Assembly (NCBI RefSeq): GCF_008710135.1
Contig: NZ_VYKK01000026.1
Location: 32,382-96,381, forward strand
Length of the DNA: 64,000 bases
Direction of reading: 5' to 3'
Origin: Paenibacillus spiritus
GTDB lineage: Bacteria; Bacillota; Bacilli; Paenibacillales; Paenibacillaceae
In this document: piece by piece, positions 16,623 through 25,907 of the stretch
Layout: every line of letters starts with the position of its first letter
Numbering within the stretch: the stretch's first letter is position 1
Program-made: the position numbers and the translations under genes
The notes under the pieces: generated by a model
Told to the model about the DNA's origin: nothing
The model's input: the letters and a program-made list of their open reading frames with translations, nothing else
Database searches by the model: none

Positions 16623-17927
16623 TCAGTCCTTCAGAAGTCCGTTCAGATTGACGGAGCCGTACGGACGCATCCGGATCGTATAGGTCTGGTTCATGCCGAA
16701 GGAGGCCAGATATGCCTTGTATTCTTCGACCAGCGCGTGCGGCAGAACCGTCAGAATTACACCCGCGAAGCCTCCACCGTGCACCCGGGTCGCACCGACG
16801 CCGCCGTGATTGCGCAGGAACAGCTCCGTAAGGGCAAGGTGAACCGATACGCCCTGCTCGTCCGGCGCCGAGCTGGCATAGATATTCTGCAGCCATTTCC
16901 ACGACGAGTTGCCGGATTCCGTAATCAGACGCAGGAACGCCTGCGCGTCGCCTTCCGCCAGCGCCCCGATCATACCTTCAACCCGCTTGTTCTCCTCAAA
17001 AAAGTGCAGGGCTCTCATCAGCGCCCGGTCTCCCGCCTTCTCGCGGATTTCGGGAATCCGCGCCAGCACGTCTTCTTCCCGCAGCTCGCCGAGCACCTTG
17101 GCACCGAGCACGCCCGCGACCGCTTTCATTTCGGACGGAATGGAGGAATACTCCGCGCTAAGGTCGGCATGGTTGCCTCCGGTCGGAACGATCAGCAGCG
17201 TATAATCCCGGTTGATCGCCTGAAAATCGACGCTCGAAATGGCCGGATTGGCCGCATCCCGGAAGTCGATCGAGATCAGGCCGCCATGGCCGCAGGCCAT
17301 CTGGTCGAGCAGACCGGACTGCTTGTCCCACTTGTGGTTCTCGGCATACTGCCCGATCTTGGCGCAGTCGACGACGCTCAGCGCTCCCTCGTTATAGAAC
17401 GAGTTGACGATGGCGCAGATCAGCATCTCGAACGAGGCCGAGGAGCTAACCCCGGCGGCGCTGATGACGTCGCTGGTCAGGCAGACATTGAAGCCGCCGA
17501 TGCGGAAGCCCTTCTTCTCGAAGCCCTCCAGAATGCCGAGCACCAGCGTATACGTGCCCGAAGCGCCCGGAACGTCCGCCCGGTTCGCCAGATCAATGGT
17601 GAAGTCCTCGTTGTAGTCCAGGCTGACGATGCCGACCTTGCCGTCGCTGCGTCTGGAGGCAACGCCGATGCAGTCCATATTGATGCTGGCGGCGACGATT
17701 TTGCCGAGATTGTGGTCCGTATGGTTGCCGCTGATCTCCGTGCGTCCCGGCGAGCTGAACAGGAAAACGTCGCTCTCGCCGAAGCGGGAGGCGTATTCAT
17801 CCAGAAGGCCCGCATAGCGCGCGCGCTGCGCCTTCGTCACTTCCGGGTCTTGGCCGTACATCTCTTCAAGAAGTGCAGTGAATGCCTTCGATTCCAGTAA
17901 TGCGCTTGTCTGTTCCAGTGATGGCAT
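16623..17927 (-). CDS. galK: Galactokinase
   Basis: 434-residue GHMP kinase. ATG at 17927 is chosen because a GGGGG run lies nine bases before it. The GalK signature PGRTEISGNHTDHNLGK lies near residue 45 (classical form has GG where this has SG). The GHMP ATP loop is SAAGVSSSASFEMLI near residue 155, and the C-terminal motif is VHGGGFAGVILTVL. It phosphorylates galactose at C1 in the Leloir pathway. No galE or galT is nearby, but an alpha-galactosidase at 20248 could supply galactose. A good promoter lies at 17995-18024. Confidence 0.93.
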   Translation of the reverse strand: MPSLEQTSALLESKAFTALLEEMYGQDPEVTKAQRARYAGLLDEYASRFGESDVFLFSSPGRTEISGNHTDHNLGKIVAASINMDCIGVASRRSDGKVGIVSLDYNEDFTIDLANRADVPGASGTYTLVLGILEGFEKKGFRIGGFNVCLTSDVISAAGVSSSASFEMLICAIVNSFYNEGALSVVDCAKIGQYAENHKWDKQSGLLDQMACGHGGLISIDFRDAANPAISSVDFQAINRDYTLLIVPTGGNHADLSAEYSSIPSEMKAVAGVLGAKVLGELREEDVLARIPEIREKAGDRALMRALHFFEENKRVEGMIGALAEGDAQAFLRLITESGNSSWKWLQNIYASSAPDEQGVSVHLALTELFLRNHGGVGATRVHGGGFAGVILTVLPHALVEEYKAYLASFGMNQTYTIRMRPYGSVNLNGLLKD

Positions 17928-17994
17928 GCGCTCATTCCCCCGTTGTATGCGTATGTTAAAATGCCGCCGCGCCCTGCGCGGCCCGAACTTCTTC

Positions 17995-18024
17995 ATTGTC
18001 GGCGCCGGGCGCCGGGCTTGTCAA
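17995..18024 (-). promoter_or_regulatory. Promoter of the galactokinase gene
   Basis: On the minus strand TTGACA (18024-18019) is separated by 18 bp of GC-only sequence from GACAAT (18000-17995). The start codon follows about 67 bp later. A GCGCGG/CCGCGC hairpin lies in the leader. Confidence 0.6.
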
Positions 18025-18072
18025 TACCGCCGTCCGGCACTCCGGTCCGGCCGCCCTTGGAAGACGGCCCGG

Positions 18073-18987
18073 CTACTCGGCCTGAACCGCCGCCTGCAGC
18101 AGCGACAGCGCCTGCTCCGCGTGCTTCGACTTGTTGACGACCCCGCCGAACAGCTCCATCTTCTGCAGAGGCCAGTTCTTCACCAGGGCGCTGTCCGTAA
18201 AGTCAACCGCCGACGGACGCTCGCTGCCGTCTTCGTCCTTGGCCGTCAGCACCCGGCTGTCCTTCGCTCCGTCCGGGAACCATTCCGCAAGACGGGCCGC
18301 CGGAAGCTCGGCGTACAGGTCCTGATTCGCCAGCCAGTCGTAGCAGTTGCGGTCCAGCACAAGCAAGTCCGGCGCGTCGGCCGCCAGCACGGCCATGGCC
18401 TTCTGCTTGTAAGCCAGGTCCGCCGTCCCTCCGCCTGTCGCATTCGGCACATAGACAATCTCCGTCTCGATCCGCCGGAATCCTGGAAGCGTCTTCACCA
18501 TGGCGTCTTCAAGGGGCTGTCCGTTCCCTTTCGGATCGTCGTCCGCTGCGAATTCTCCAATGAACATCACATGAAGATCGACCGGCGGCAGACTGGCCTC
18601 ATAGCGCTTCTTCTCCATCCGGTTCGCGATGCCCCAGACCGCAAAGCCCAGAACGGCAAGAACAATCAGGGAGACCAGCACCTTCGTTCCGTTCATCCGG
18701 AAGAAGGTCTCGGTCCGTTTGGCCATTCCTGCGAGCGGGCCGTACTTGGCCAGCCGCTCTTCCTCCGCACGGCGGATGTCTTCCCGCTGGAGGGCCGACA
18801 GAATCAGACGGTAAGCTGCGGTTGTCCGCTCATACGCCAGTTCGGCTTCGGATACGCCCTCTGCCGATCCGGCGCCCACCGACCGCCTCCGCTTCAAATG
18901 CAGGTCGAACCGGCGGTCGATCTCCTCGCGGGAGGCGTCCTCCGGCAGCTCCAGAAGACGATACGCTGCTTTTACTTCTTCGTTCAC
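18073..18987 (-). CDS. J-domain-like single-span membrane protein of unknown function
   Basis: 304-residue protein with a GTG start at 18987 preceded by AAGGAGAG. Residues about 5-75 look like a DnaJ fold (AAYRLLELPEDASREEIDRRF ... AYERTTAAYRLIL) but lack the HPD tripeptide that stimulates Hsp70. One membrane helix follows (VLVSLIVLAVLGFAVWGIA, about residues 108-126), then about 170 extracellular residues. That part, with HVMFIGEFAADD and MAVLAADAPDLLVLDRNCYDWL, recalls a solute-binding-protein fold, though this is only an impression. It is divergent to the AraC regulator; there is no operon partner. Confidence 0.75.
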   Translation of the reverse strand: MNEEVKAAYRLLELPEDASREEIDRRFDLHLKRRRSVGAGSAEGVSEAELAYERTTAAYRLILSALQREDIRRAEEERLAKYGPLAGMAKRTETFFRMNGTKVLVSLIVLAVLGFAVWGIANRMEKKRYEASLPPVDLHVMFIGEFAADDDPKGNGQPLEDAMVKTLPGFRRIETEIVYVPNATGGGTADLAYKQKAMAVLAADAPDLLVLDRNCYDWLANQDLYAELPAARLAEWFPDGAKDSRVLTAKDEDGSERPSAVDFTDSALVKNWPLQKMELFGGVVNKSKHAEQALSLLQAAVQAE

Positions 18988-19251
18988 TTGCTCTCTCTCC
19001 TTCTTCCCGGGCGGCGGCCGGAAGACCGCCGCTCTCCGTAGCGCTTCGTCTCTCCCATGATAGCACACATCCCGCGGAGATTTCCTCTCTCTGCAAGCGG
19101 GATTCGCCGCAAGACCGGGAACGGTCTCCGTTCCCGCCGGACTCGGATTTGGGGGCCGCCGGAGAGCGGCGCCCTCTCTTTTTTTGCCGCATCTGCGCGC
19201 GCTGGCTTACAATGAAGCCAATGAACCCTGCACAGGGAACGGAGGATGAAT

Positions 19252-20136
19252 ATGAGCACAACCGCCCTGACGGGCACCTACGGCTTTCGCTTCTCGGACG
19301 ATCCCGATCTGGCGCTAGGCAGCCTGTTCGCCGTCGGCCATGAGACGGCCCGCCACCCCGGCTACTTGTGGGACGGACTTGTCCGGGAGGACGGTCCGCT
19401 TCTGCTTCTGCAGCATACGGTCTCCGGGGAAGGCCGGTTCGAGCGCGGGGGACAGATTTCCCGAATCGGGCCGGGCCGGGCTTTTCTTGCCGAGATTCCC
19501 GGCCGCCACCGTTATTATTATTCCGAGCACGGGACGGAGCCCTGGGAGTTCTACTTCATTCTCATGCGGCCGCAGCTGATTCTCCCCCATTGGAGGCGGT
19601 TCACCGGACTGGCCGGAGACACGCCCCTGCTCCCGCCCTCGGGCGCAGCCGCCTCTCTGCTCCGGCTGATCTTTGCGGAGGCCGCCGCCGGCCGCATCGT
19701 TGACCCCCTGCTCGCATCTTCCTACGTCTACCAGTTCGCAACGGAGCTGGCCCGCAGCGGAGCCGCCCGCCCCGGACGCTCCGCATGGCCCGAGCCGGTC
19801 CGGCGGGCGGCCGAATATCTGGAGAACCGCCGCTGCGAACCGGTCAGCATGGATCTGCTGTCCGACTATGCCGGGTTGTCCAAGTCCCACTTCATCCGCC
19901 GCTTCTCGGCCTGCACCGGGCTCACGCCGGCCGCCTACCTGAACCGGCTGCGAACCGAACGGGCGATGGAGCTGCTGCGGGGAACTTCGCTGAGCGTCGA
20001 ACGGATCGCAGACGAGCTGGGCTACTCCAGCGGCAGCTATTTCATCAAAGCGTTCCGGTCCCAGACCGGGATTACGCCGGGCGCCTTCCGCGGCGGCGGC
20101 GAGAGCCTGCAGTACCGCCGGCTGTTCTGGGATTAG
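19252..20136 (+). CDS. AraC-family transcriptional regulator
   Basis: 294-residue regulator. ATG at 19252 has GGAGG six bases before it. Residues about 15-110 form a cupin-like sensor domain (GRAFLAEIPGRHRYYYSE, WEFYFILMRPQLILPHW). The C-terminal double helix-turn-helix is complete: MDLLSDYAGLSKSHFIRRFSACTGLTPAAYLNRLR and VERIADELGYSSGSYFIKAFRSQTGITPGAFR. It lies directly upstream of the alpha-galactosidase in the same direction and is its likely activator in response to an alpha-galactoside. Confidence 0.92.
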   Translation: MSTTALTGTYGFRFSDDPDLALGSLFAVGHETARHPGYLWDGLVREDGPLLLLQHTVSGEGRFERGGQISRIGPGRAFLAEIPGRHRYYYSEHGTEPWEFYFILMRPQLILPHWRRFTGLAGDTPLLPPSGAAASLLRLIFAEAAAGRIVDPLLASSYVYQFATELARSGAARPGRSAWPEPVRRAAEYLENRRCEPVSMDLLSDYAGLSKSHFIRRFSACTGLTPAAYLNRLRTERAMELLRGTSLSVERIADELGYSSGSYFIKAFRSQTGITPGAFRGGGESLQYRRLFWD

Positions 20137-20247
20137 AGCTTCCGACCGCAATATTGTGCTGTTAAACGGCATGAAATCACTATAGATTCTCCGAAGGCTC
20201 CCTGCCTATGATTAAGAAAGAAGCTATGCAAAGGAGCCTGAAATCCG

Positions 20248-21552
20248 ATGACCGATACATCTGCGTCTTATGACAAGAATGCGGCCGCCCCCTACCCTCC
20301 GCTCGGCTGGAACAGCTGGGACTGCTACGGGGCGGCCGTCACCGAAGAGGAGATTCGCGGCAATGCCGCTTACATGGCGGCCCATCTGAAGGAATACGGC
20401 TGGGAATATGTCACGGTCGATATCCAGTGGTATGAGCCCGGCGCGGTCTCTTCCCAGTACCGTCCGTTCGTCCCGCTCGAAATGGATGCCTATTCGCGTC
20501 TGCTTCCGGCCGTTAACCGCTTCCCTTCGGCGGCCGGCGGGCAGGGCTTCAAGCCGCTGGCTGCTGAAATTCACGGTATGGGCCTGAAGTTCGGCATTCA
20601 TATCATGCGCGGCATTCCGCGCCAGGCCGTCCATGCCGACACCCCGATCCTCGGCAGCGCCGCCACCGCCCGCAGCATCGCCCATCCGAACTCCATCTGT
20701 CCGTGGAACACGGACATGTACGGCGTGGACGCCTCGCGGGACGGAGCCCAGGCGTATTATGATTCGCTTTTTCAAATGTACGCCGATTGGGGAGTCGATC
20801 TCGTCAAAGTGGACGACATCGCCGCTTCCCGGCTGTACGGCACCCACCAGGACGAAATCGTCCTGATCCGGGAAGCCATCGCCCGCTGCGGACGGCCGAT
20901 GGTTCTGAGCCTGTCTCCCGGTCCGGCCCCGGTAGAGCTGGCCGGCTTCTTCCGCGAGCATGCCAATATGTGGCGGGTCACCGATGATTTCTGGGATCAG
21001 TGGCCGCTGCTCCTGGACATGTTCGACCGCTGCCGCGCCTGGCAGAGCGTCGCCGGTCCCGGCTGCTGGCCGGACTGCGATATGCTGCCTCTCGGACACA
21101 TCGGCATCCGCTCGGTGGACGGCGGCGGTTCCGACCGGTGGACCCGGTTCACCCGCGACGAGCAGCTGACCCTGCTGTCGCTCTGGAGCATCGTCCGCTC
21201 GCCGCTCATTCTCGGCGGCGAACTGCGCGACAACGACGAATGGACGCTGTCGCTCCTCACCAACCGCGATGTGCTGCGCCTGCACCGCGAGAGCGGCGGC
21301 GCGCGCGAAGCGCTCCGCCGGGGGCCCGCCGTCGTCTGGACGGCGGAAGAGAGCGGCGGCGCCGTGTACGCCGCCCTGTTCAACACCGGCGAGACGCCGC
21401 TTGACCTGCGGCTGTCGCCGGAGGAGCTCGGCCTTGCCGCCTTCCCCGGCGGCGGGACCGAGCTGTGGAGCGGCCAGCCCGCCCGGCTGGCCGAAGGCGC
21501 CCTGGACGCCGGCGTGCCGCCGCACGGCGTCCGGCTGTACCGGTTCGGCTAA
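20248..21552 (+). CDS. GH27 alpha-galactosidase
   Basis: 434-residue glycosidase with no signal peptide, so probably cytoplasmic. The GH27 start PPLGWNSWDCYG (residues 17-28) is classical, as is the nucleophile segment WGVDLVKVDDI (Asp189 by family position). A family-typical C-terminal beta-sandwich ends the protein. It removes alpha-linked galactose (or N-acetylgalactosamine or arabinopyranose in relatives) from oligosaccharides. The AraC gene 111 bp upstream probably controls it. An AAGGAG site lies 11 bases before the ATG. Confidence 0.9.
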   Translation: MTDTSASYDKNAAAPYPPLGWNSWDCYGAAVTEEEIRGNAAYMAAHLKEYGWEYVTVDIQWYEPGAVSSQYRPFVPLEMDAYSRLLPAVNRFPSAAGGQGFKPLAAEIHGMGLKFGIHIMRGIPRQAVHADTPILGSAATARSIAHPNSICPWNTDMYGVDASRDGAQAYYDSLFQMYADWGVDLVKVDDIAASRLYGTHQDEIVLIREAIARCGRPMVLSLSPGPAPVELAGFFREHANMWRVTDDFWDQWPLLLDMFDRCRAWQSVAGPGCWPDCDMLPLGHIGIRSVDGGGSDRWTRFTRDEQLTLLSLWSIVRSPLILGGELRDNDEWTLSLLTNRDVLRLHRESGGAREALRRGPAVVWTAEESGGAVYAALFNTGETPLDLRLSPEELGLAAFPGGGTELWSGQPARLAEGALDAGVPPHGVRLYRFG

Positions 21553-21590
21553 GGAGCCGCGCCCGGCGGGCTCTTAGCCGAACCGGCTCC

Positions 21591-21634
21591 AGCACCAAGA
21601 GGCCGCCCCTGCCGGGGGGCGGCCTCTTGGTGCT
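21591..21634 (+). terminator. Strong hairpin after the alpha-galactosidase gene
   Basis: AGCACCAAGAGGCCGCC pairs with GGCGGCCTCTTGGTGCT around a CCTGCCGGGG loop. The stem has about 17 bp and lies 38 bp after the stop codon. Confidence 0.75.
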
Positions 21635-21679
21635 GCGGCGGCCTTTCGGTGTTGCGGACGGCCTCTTGATGCTGCGGGC
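21621..21679. repeat. Three imperfect 19-20 bp tandem repeats
   Basis: Units begin at 21621, 21640 and 21660, each of the form GGCC-TYTTSRTG-YTGCGG. The first unit is also the right arm of the terminator hairpin at 21591-21634, so the array probably arose by duplication of that arm. It lies between convergent genes. Confidence 0.6.
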
Positions 21680-21716
21680 CGCCCACAGGCCCTGCGCCTC
21701 TGCCGCCCGCCGGGCC

Positions 21717-22676
21717 TTACAGCTCCATCAGGAACTGGAAGATCCGGTCCGGCATGCCGGGCAGTCCTTCATGGCCGAAGTCCGGATAGATCTCCAGCTG
21801 TAGCGGGGAGCGAATCTTGTTGAGCGCAGCGAACTGGGTGGACGGCGGGCAGATATTATCCATCAGCCCGACGCCGAACAGCACCTCCGCCCGGATGCGC
21901 GGAGCGAGATGCTGGATGTCGATATAGCCCAGCTTGGCAAAAATCTCATCCTCCCGCTTGTGCTGCGGATCGAAATGCCGGAAGTAATCCCGCAGCTCGC
22001 CGTAGGCGTCCTTGGCCAGGTCCATCTCCCATACGCGCTTGTAGTCGCTGAGGAACGGATAGACCGGAGCCGCCCGCTTGATCCGCGGCTCCAGCGCGGC
22101 GCAGGCGATTGTCAGCGCGCCGCCCTGGGACCAGCCCGTTGCGCCTACGCGGTTCTCGTCGACTTCCTCGAAGCCCATCACGATTGCCGCCAGCTGGGCG
22201 GTGTCCAGGAAGACCTGGCGCATCATCATCTGTTCGGCCGGGCCGTCCAGACCGCGGATAAAGTGGCCCTGGAACGTGTTGCCCTTGTGGCCGCCGCGGT
22301 CCTCGGACCATCCGCCCTGGCCCCGCACATCAAGCGCGGCGCAGGAGAAGCCGAGCGCAGCATATTGCAGCCGGTCCTGCCAGTCTCCCGAGTCTCCGCT
22401 GTAGCCGTGGAACTGGAGAACGGCGGGATGCGGCGCCGGAACGTCCTTCGGCCGGATGTATTTGGCATGTACGCGCGATCCGCCGACTCCGGTAAAATAC
22501 AAATCAAAGCATTCCGCATACGGGGCCTGAAATTCCGCAGGCACCAGCTCCACCTGGGGATCGGTTGCTCTCATCTCCTCCAGCGCGGCTTCCCAGTACG
22601 CGTCGAAATCCGCGGGCCGCGGATTTCGGCCCTCATAGTCTTTTAATTCTGAAAGCGGCATGTCCAGCATGGGCAT
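21717..22676 (-). CDS. CE7 acetylxylan esterase / cephalosporin-C deacetylase
   Basis: 319-residue cytoplasmic alpha/beta hydrolase without signal peptide. The CE7 signatures are RGQGGWSED (residues 118-126), the nucleophile elbow GWSQGG (Ser183), then GLMDNICPPST (Asp) and PDFGHEGLPG (His). The length matches the family. It deacetylates xylo-oligosaccharides and other small acetyl esters. The neighbouring gene upstream encodes another esterase in the same direction, suggesting a shared role in clearing acyl groups from plant oligosaccharides. Confidence 0.93.
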   Translation of the reverse strand: MPMLDMPLSELKDYEGRNPRPADFDAYWEAALEEMRATDPQVELVPAEFQAPYAECFDLYFTGVGGSRVHAKYIRPKDVPAPHPAVLQFHGYSGDSGDWQDRLQYAALGFSCAALDVRGQGGWSEDRGGHKGNTFQGHFIRGLDGPAEQMMMRQVFLDTAQLAAIVMGFEEVDENRVGATGWSQGGALTIACAALEPRIKRAAPVYPFLSDYKRVWEMDLAKDAYGELRDYFRHFDPQHKREDEIFAKLGYIDIQHLAPRIRAEVLFGVGLMDNICPPSTQFAALNKIRSPLQLEIYPDFGHEGLPGMPDRIFQFLMEL

Positions 22677-22766
22677 CGTATGTATCCTCCTCGTATGGTC
22701 TTCTTGGTTCCAATGGTCTTGTTGACGGCAACAGTCTTGCTGCTTAGCTTACAAAAGCGTCCGCCT

Positions 22767-23585
22767 CTACTTCTGTCTGTTCCCGGCTGCCGGCGCGGCC
22801 CCGATCCGTCTCAGCCAGGCGGCGCAGAGGCCCGGCCAGGTCCGGGCTTCGGGATGGTCCTGGGCAAGCCCGAGCCCATGCTCCCCCGACTGATAAGAAT
22901 GCAGCTCGAACGGCACCTTGCTCCGGCTCAGCGCCGCCGCCAGCAGCAGAGCATTCTCCACCGGCACATCCGGGTCGTCCGAGGTATGCCAGATGAAAGC
23001 CGGAGGCGTATCGGCGGTTACCTGAAGCTCGTTCGAGAGCAGCCGAATTTCCTCTTCGGACGGTTCCGGTCCCAGCAGATTCGTGCGTGATCCGTCATGC
23101 CGGAATTCACCGAGGCTGACGACCGGGTATCCCAGGATCATAAAATCCGGCCGGCAGGACATCCGCTCCACCGGGTCCGCCGCCCCGGCTTCGCCCGGGT
23201 CATAGTGTGTTCCGGCTGCTCCGGCCAAATGTCCGCCCGCCGAGAAGCCCAGAATGCCGATCCGGTCCGGATCGACGCCCCACTCGGCGGCATGCAGCCG
23301 GACCGTCCGGACAGCCCGCTGGGCGTCGAGCAGCGGAGCGGGATGCCGGTACGGCGCAACGCGGTAATCCAGGACGAACGCGGCGAGACCGAGCCCGTTC
23401 AGCCAGCGGGCCACCGGCCCGCCTTCATGGTCCGCCCGCAGGAAGTAAGCGCCTCCCGGCAGGACGATCACGGCGGCGCGGAGCGCTTCGCCCGGGCCGG
23501 GCAGATAGGCCGTCAGCGCCGGCCGGTCTTCCGGCCCGTCTCCCGCAGCCAGCGGGGCGCCTTCCGGCCAAAGTTCCATTCGCAT
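22767..23585 (-). CDS. Alpha/beta hydrolase of the esterase/lipase (BD-FAE-like) family
   Basis: 272-residue hydrolase. The oxyanion segment VLPGGAYFLRADHEGGPVARWLN (near residue 40) and the nucleophile GFSAGGH (near residue 115) are clear, followed by DDPDVPVENALLLA (acidic residue) and SGEHGLGLA (His). No signal peptide. Relatives remove acetyl or feruloyl groups from hemicellulose fragments. It lies 90 bp upstream of the CE7 esterase on the same strand and probably forms an operon with it. Confidence 0.88.
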   Translation of the reverse strand: MRMELWPEGAPLAAGDGPEDRPALTAYLPGPGEALRAAVIVLPGGAYFLRADHEGGPVARWLNGLGLAAFVLDYRVAPYRHPAPLLDAQRAVRTVRLHAAEWGVDPDRIGILGFSAGGHLAGAAGTHYDPGEAGAADPVERMSCRPDFMILGYPVVSLGEFRHDGSRTNLLGPEPSEEEIRLLSNELQVTADTPPAFIWHTSDDPDVPVENALLLAAALSRSKVPFELHSYQSGEHGLGLAQDHPEARTWPGLCAAWLRRIGAAPAAGNRQK

Positions 23586-23680
23586 ATCGCTATCCTTCTC
23601 TCATCAAGCTTGCTTGCACTCGCTTACATATTATCATAGAAGCCGAGTCTGCGGCAGACCCGTCCGGCAGGACAGCACAG

Positions 23681-23710
23681 AAGGAGCGCCTCCCCCGGGA
23701 GACGCTCCTT
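23681..23710 (-). terminator. Hairpin after the chemoreceptor gene
   Basis: AAGGAGCG-CTCCC pairs with GGGAG-CGCTCCTT, about 36 bp beyond the chemoreceptor stop codon. There is only a weak T tract. Confidence 0.55.
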
Positions 23711-23745
23711 CCATAATCCTGCTCCATGTCCTGCTAAAGGTCCGA

Positions 23746-25755
23746 TCATACCTTGAACTTGCCGACCAGTTCCTGCAATTCTTCCGCCATGTGCGACAGC
23801 GACGACGAAGAGGCTGAAATGTCCTCCATCGCCTGATGCTGCTCGGCTGCGCCTTGGGAAATGCGCTTGGACTCTCCGAGCGACTCGCGGGAGATCGCAA
23901 CCATCTCGTGCATGGAGGCCGAAATCTCCTCGGTGCTGGCCGAGAGCTCCTCGGTGGCCGCCGATACTTCCTGAATCTGGGCGGTAACGCTCTGAACGGC
24001 ATCCAGCACGGACTCGAACACTTCACGCACCCGGTTGATTCCCTGAACGCCGGCCTCTACCCGGCCGATGCTCTCTTCTACCGCCTGGCCGGTATTCAGC
24101 GTAGACTGCTGAATCTCCGCCACAAGATTGGCAATGGATTCTGTGGCTGCGGACGTCTGCTCCGCCAGCTTCTTGACCTCCCCGGCGACGACCGCGAATC
24201 CGCGGCCGTGCTCGCCCGCGCGGGCCGCCTCGATCGAGGCGTTCAGCGAGAGCAGATTGGTCTGCGTGGCAATGGAAGAAATGTAAGTGACGATGCCGTT
24301 AATCTCTTCCGACTTGGACTGAAGCACCCGGATTGTCGCCGCCGACCGGCCGACGGTCTCCTTCACTCCGTTGATCTGGGCAACGGCGTCCTCGACCGCC
24401 TGGTCTCCGTTCATCATTTCCTTCTGCACGTCAAGCGCCCGTTCGTTGACGATTCCGGCCGATTCGGCAATTCGCTGAATGCCGATCGCCATCTCCTGAA
24501 TGGCCTCCGCCGACTGCTCGGACCCCTCCGTCTGCATCGTTGCGCCTTGGGCCATCGTCTCGGCGGCCTGGGCCGTCTCTTCCGACGTCTGAAGCGAGCT
24601 GGCTGCAATGGCGGTGAGCTGTTCCGAAGACGCCGCCGTGTGCTGCACCGAATCGGAGAGCTTCTCCAGCGCATGGGAGAAGGAATCCAGCATCTCGTTC
24701 ATGCCGGTCTTGACCTGCTCCAGCTCGTCGCTGCCTTTGACCGGAAGCCGGTCGGTCAGGTCGCCTTCCGAGACTTTCTTCATCAGCCGGGTGAACGGCT
24801 TCAGCCGCTTCATGATAACGGCGGACGCCAGATAGGCCAGCACCGCTACGGACACGGCGCTGATCAGCAGGGTCAGCATGGCTTCCCGCTTGGTTGCCGT
24901 CACCTTGGCCAGCAGATCGGAATCCTCGCCGCTGACGACCACTCTCCAGCCGGTCAGATCCACGTTGTCATAGGAGGCCGTCTTGGCGGTGCCGTCCGGC
25001 TCGGTGTAATGCACGGTACCGGATTCTTTTGCCAGCACTTCATTGTCGAACGTCTTGATCTTGGCGGCGTTGGCGAACTCCTTGAAACTCTTGCCGATTT
25101 TGTCCGCATTTGGATGGGTCAGATATACCCCGGTCTTGGACAGCAGGTAGGCATAGGTCGTCTTGCTGAGCTTATTCTCATTGAGGCGCTCCAGGATGTG
25201 GTCTGGGCTGAGCATGCCCTGAATAATTCCCTGGAAATTGCCCGACTTGTCTGTCAGCGGGATGTCGATCAGGATGATGTTGGCCCCGCTCTTGCTGTCC
25301 TTTAGCAAATCCGAGACGCCGACCGTCTTCTCCTTCTGGATACGCTGGAAATTGGCGAAGCCCGATATATCGAGCGAGACGTTCTCCTCGTTGAACGCCT
25401 GTCCCGCAGCCGTTGAATAGTAGAAAGACAGCACATCAGGGTTCAAGGCCTTCATCGTCTGCAGAAGAGCCACAATGCGGGCGCGGTCTCCGCCCAGCAG
25501 AACAGGCTGATATTCGGCCGTCAGACTCTTGAACGCGTCGATCTTCTCCTTAAGCAGCGTGTCCAAGGCAGCCGCATTGGTCCCCGCAAGCTGAAGCTGC
25601 TCGTCTTCGATTTCCTGCCTCACAATCCCTGTGAAGGATTGCGACAGCGTCCCGGTTACAATCAGCAGCGGTACAATAACCAGCACCAGCAGCAAGGCTG
25701 TCAGCTTGGTTTTGAGAGATACAGACCGCTTGCGCAGAGACGAAAAAAATTTCAT
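23746..25755 (-). CDS. Methyl-accepting chemotaxis protein
   Basis: 669-residue chemoreceptor. One membrane helix at residues about 17-40 is followed by a periplasmic-type Cache sensor domain (about 45-280, with [24 protein letters not shown]), a second helix near 285-305, a HAMP segment ([33 protein letters not shown]), and a long coiled-coil signalling domain. The hairpin tip contains the conserved [38 protein letters not shown]. It detects an extracellular small molecule and signals to CheA/CheW. Monocistronic. Confidence 0.95.
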   Translation of the reverse strand: MKFFSSLRKRSVSLKTKLTALLLVLVIVPLLIVTGTLSQSFTGIVRQEIEDEQLQLAGTNAAALDTLLKEKIDAFKSLTAEYQPVLLGGDRARIVALLQTMKALNPDVLSFYYSTAAGQAFNEENVSLDISGFANFQRIQKEKTVGVSDLLKDSKSGANIILIDIPLTDKSGNFQGIIQGMLSPDHILERLNENKLSKTTYAYLLSKTGVYLTHPNADKIGKSFKEFANAAKIKTFDNEVLAKESGTVHYTEPDGTAKTASYDNVDLTGWRVVVSGEDSDLLAKVTATKREAMLTLLISAVSVAVLAYLASAVIMKRLKPFTRLMKKVSEGDLTDRLPVKGSDELEQVKTGMNEMLDSFSHALEKLSDSVQHTAASSEQLTAIAASSLQTSEETAQAAETMAQGATMQTEGSEQSAEAIQEMAIGIQRIAESAGIVNERALDVQKEMMNGDQAVEDAVAQINGVKETVGRSAATIRVLQSKSEEINGIVTYISSIATQTNLLSLNASIEAARAGEHGRGFAVVAGEVKKLAEQTSAATESIANLVAEIQQSTLNTGQAVEESIGRVEAGVQGINRVREVFESVLDAVQSVTAQIQEVSAATEELSASTEEISASMHEMVAISRESLGESKRISQGAAEQHQAMEDISASSSSLSHMAEELQELVGKFKV

Positions 25756-25853
25756 GCATTAACCCCTCGCTGTCGTAAATGAAATGATATCTCCTATATT
25801 TTCGACATTTTTCGCCTTTTGTTTATAGAGAAATTCGTTTTTTCCAAAAAAAA

Positions 25854-25881
25854 GAACCTGCGTCTAATCCAACGCAAGTTC
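25854..25881 (-). terminator. Rho-independent terminator of the XRE gene
   Basis: On the minus strand GAACTTGCGT pairs with ACGCAGGTTC and is followed by eight T (25853-25846). It lies 26 bp beyond the XRE stop codon. Confidence 0.88.
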
Positions 25882-25907
25882 CTGGATTCACACAGGTTCC
25901 GGCGGCT

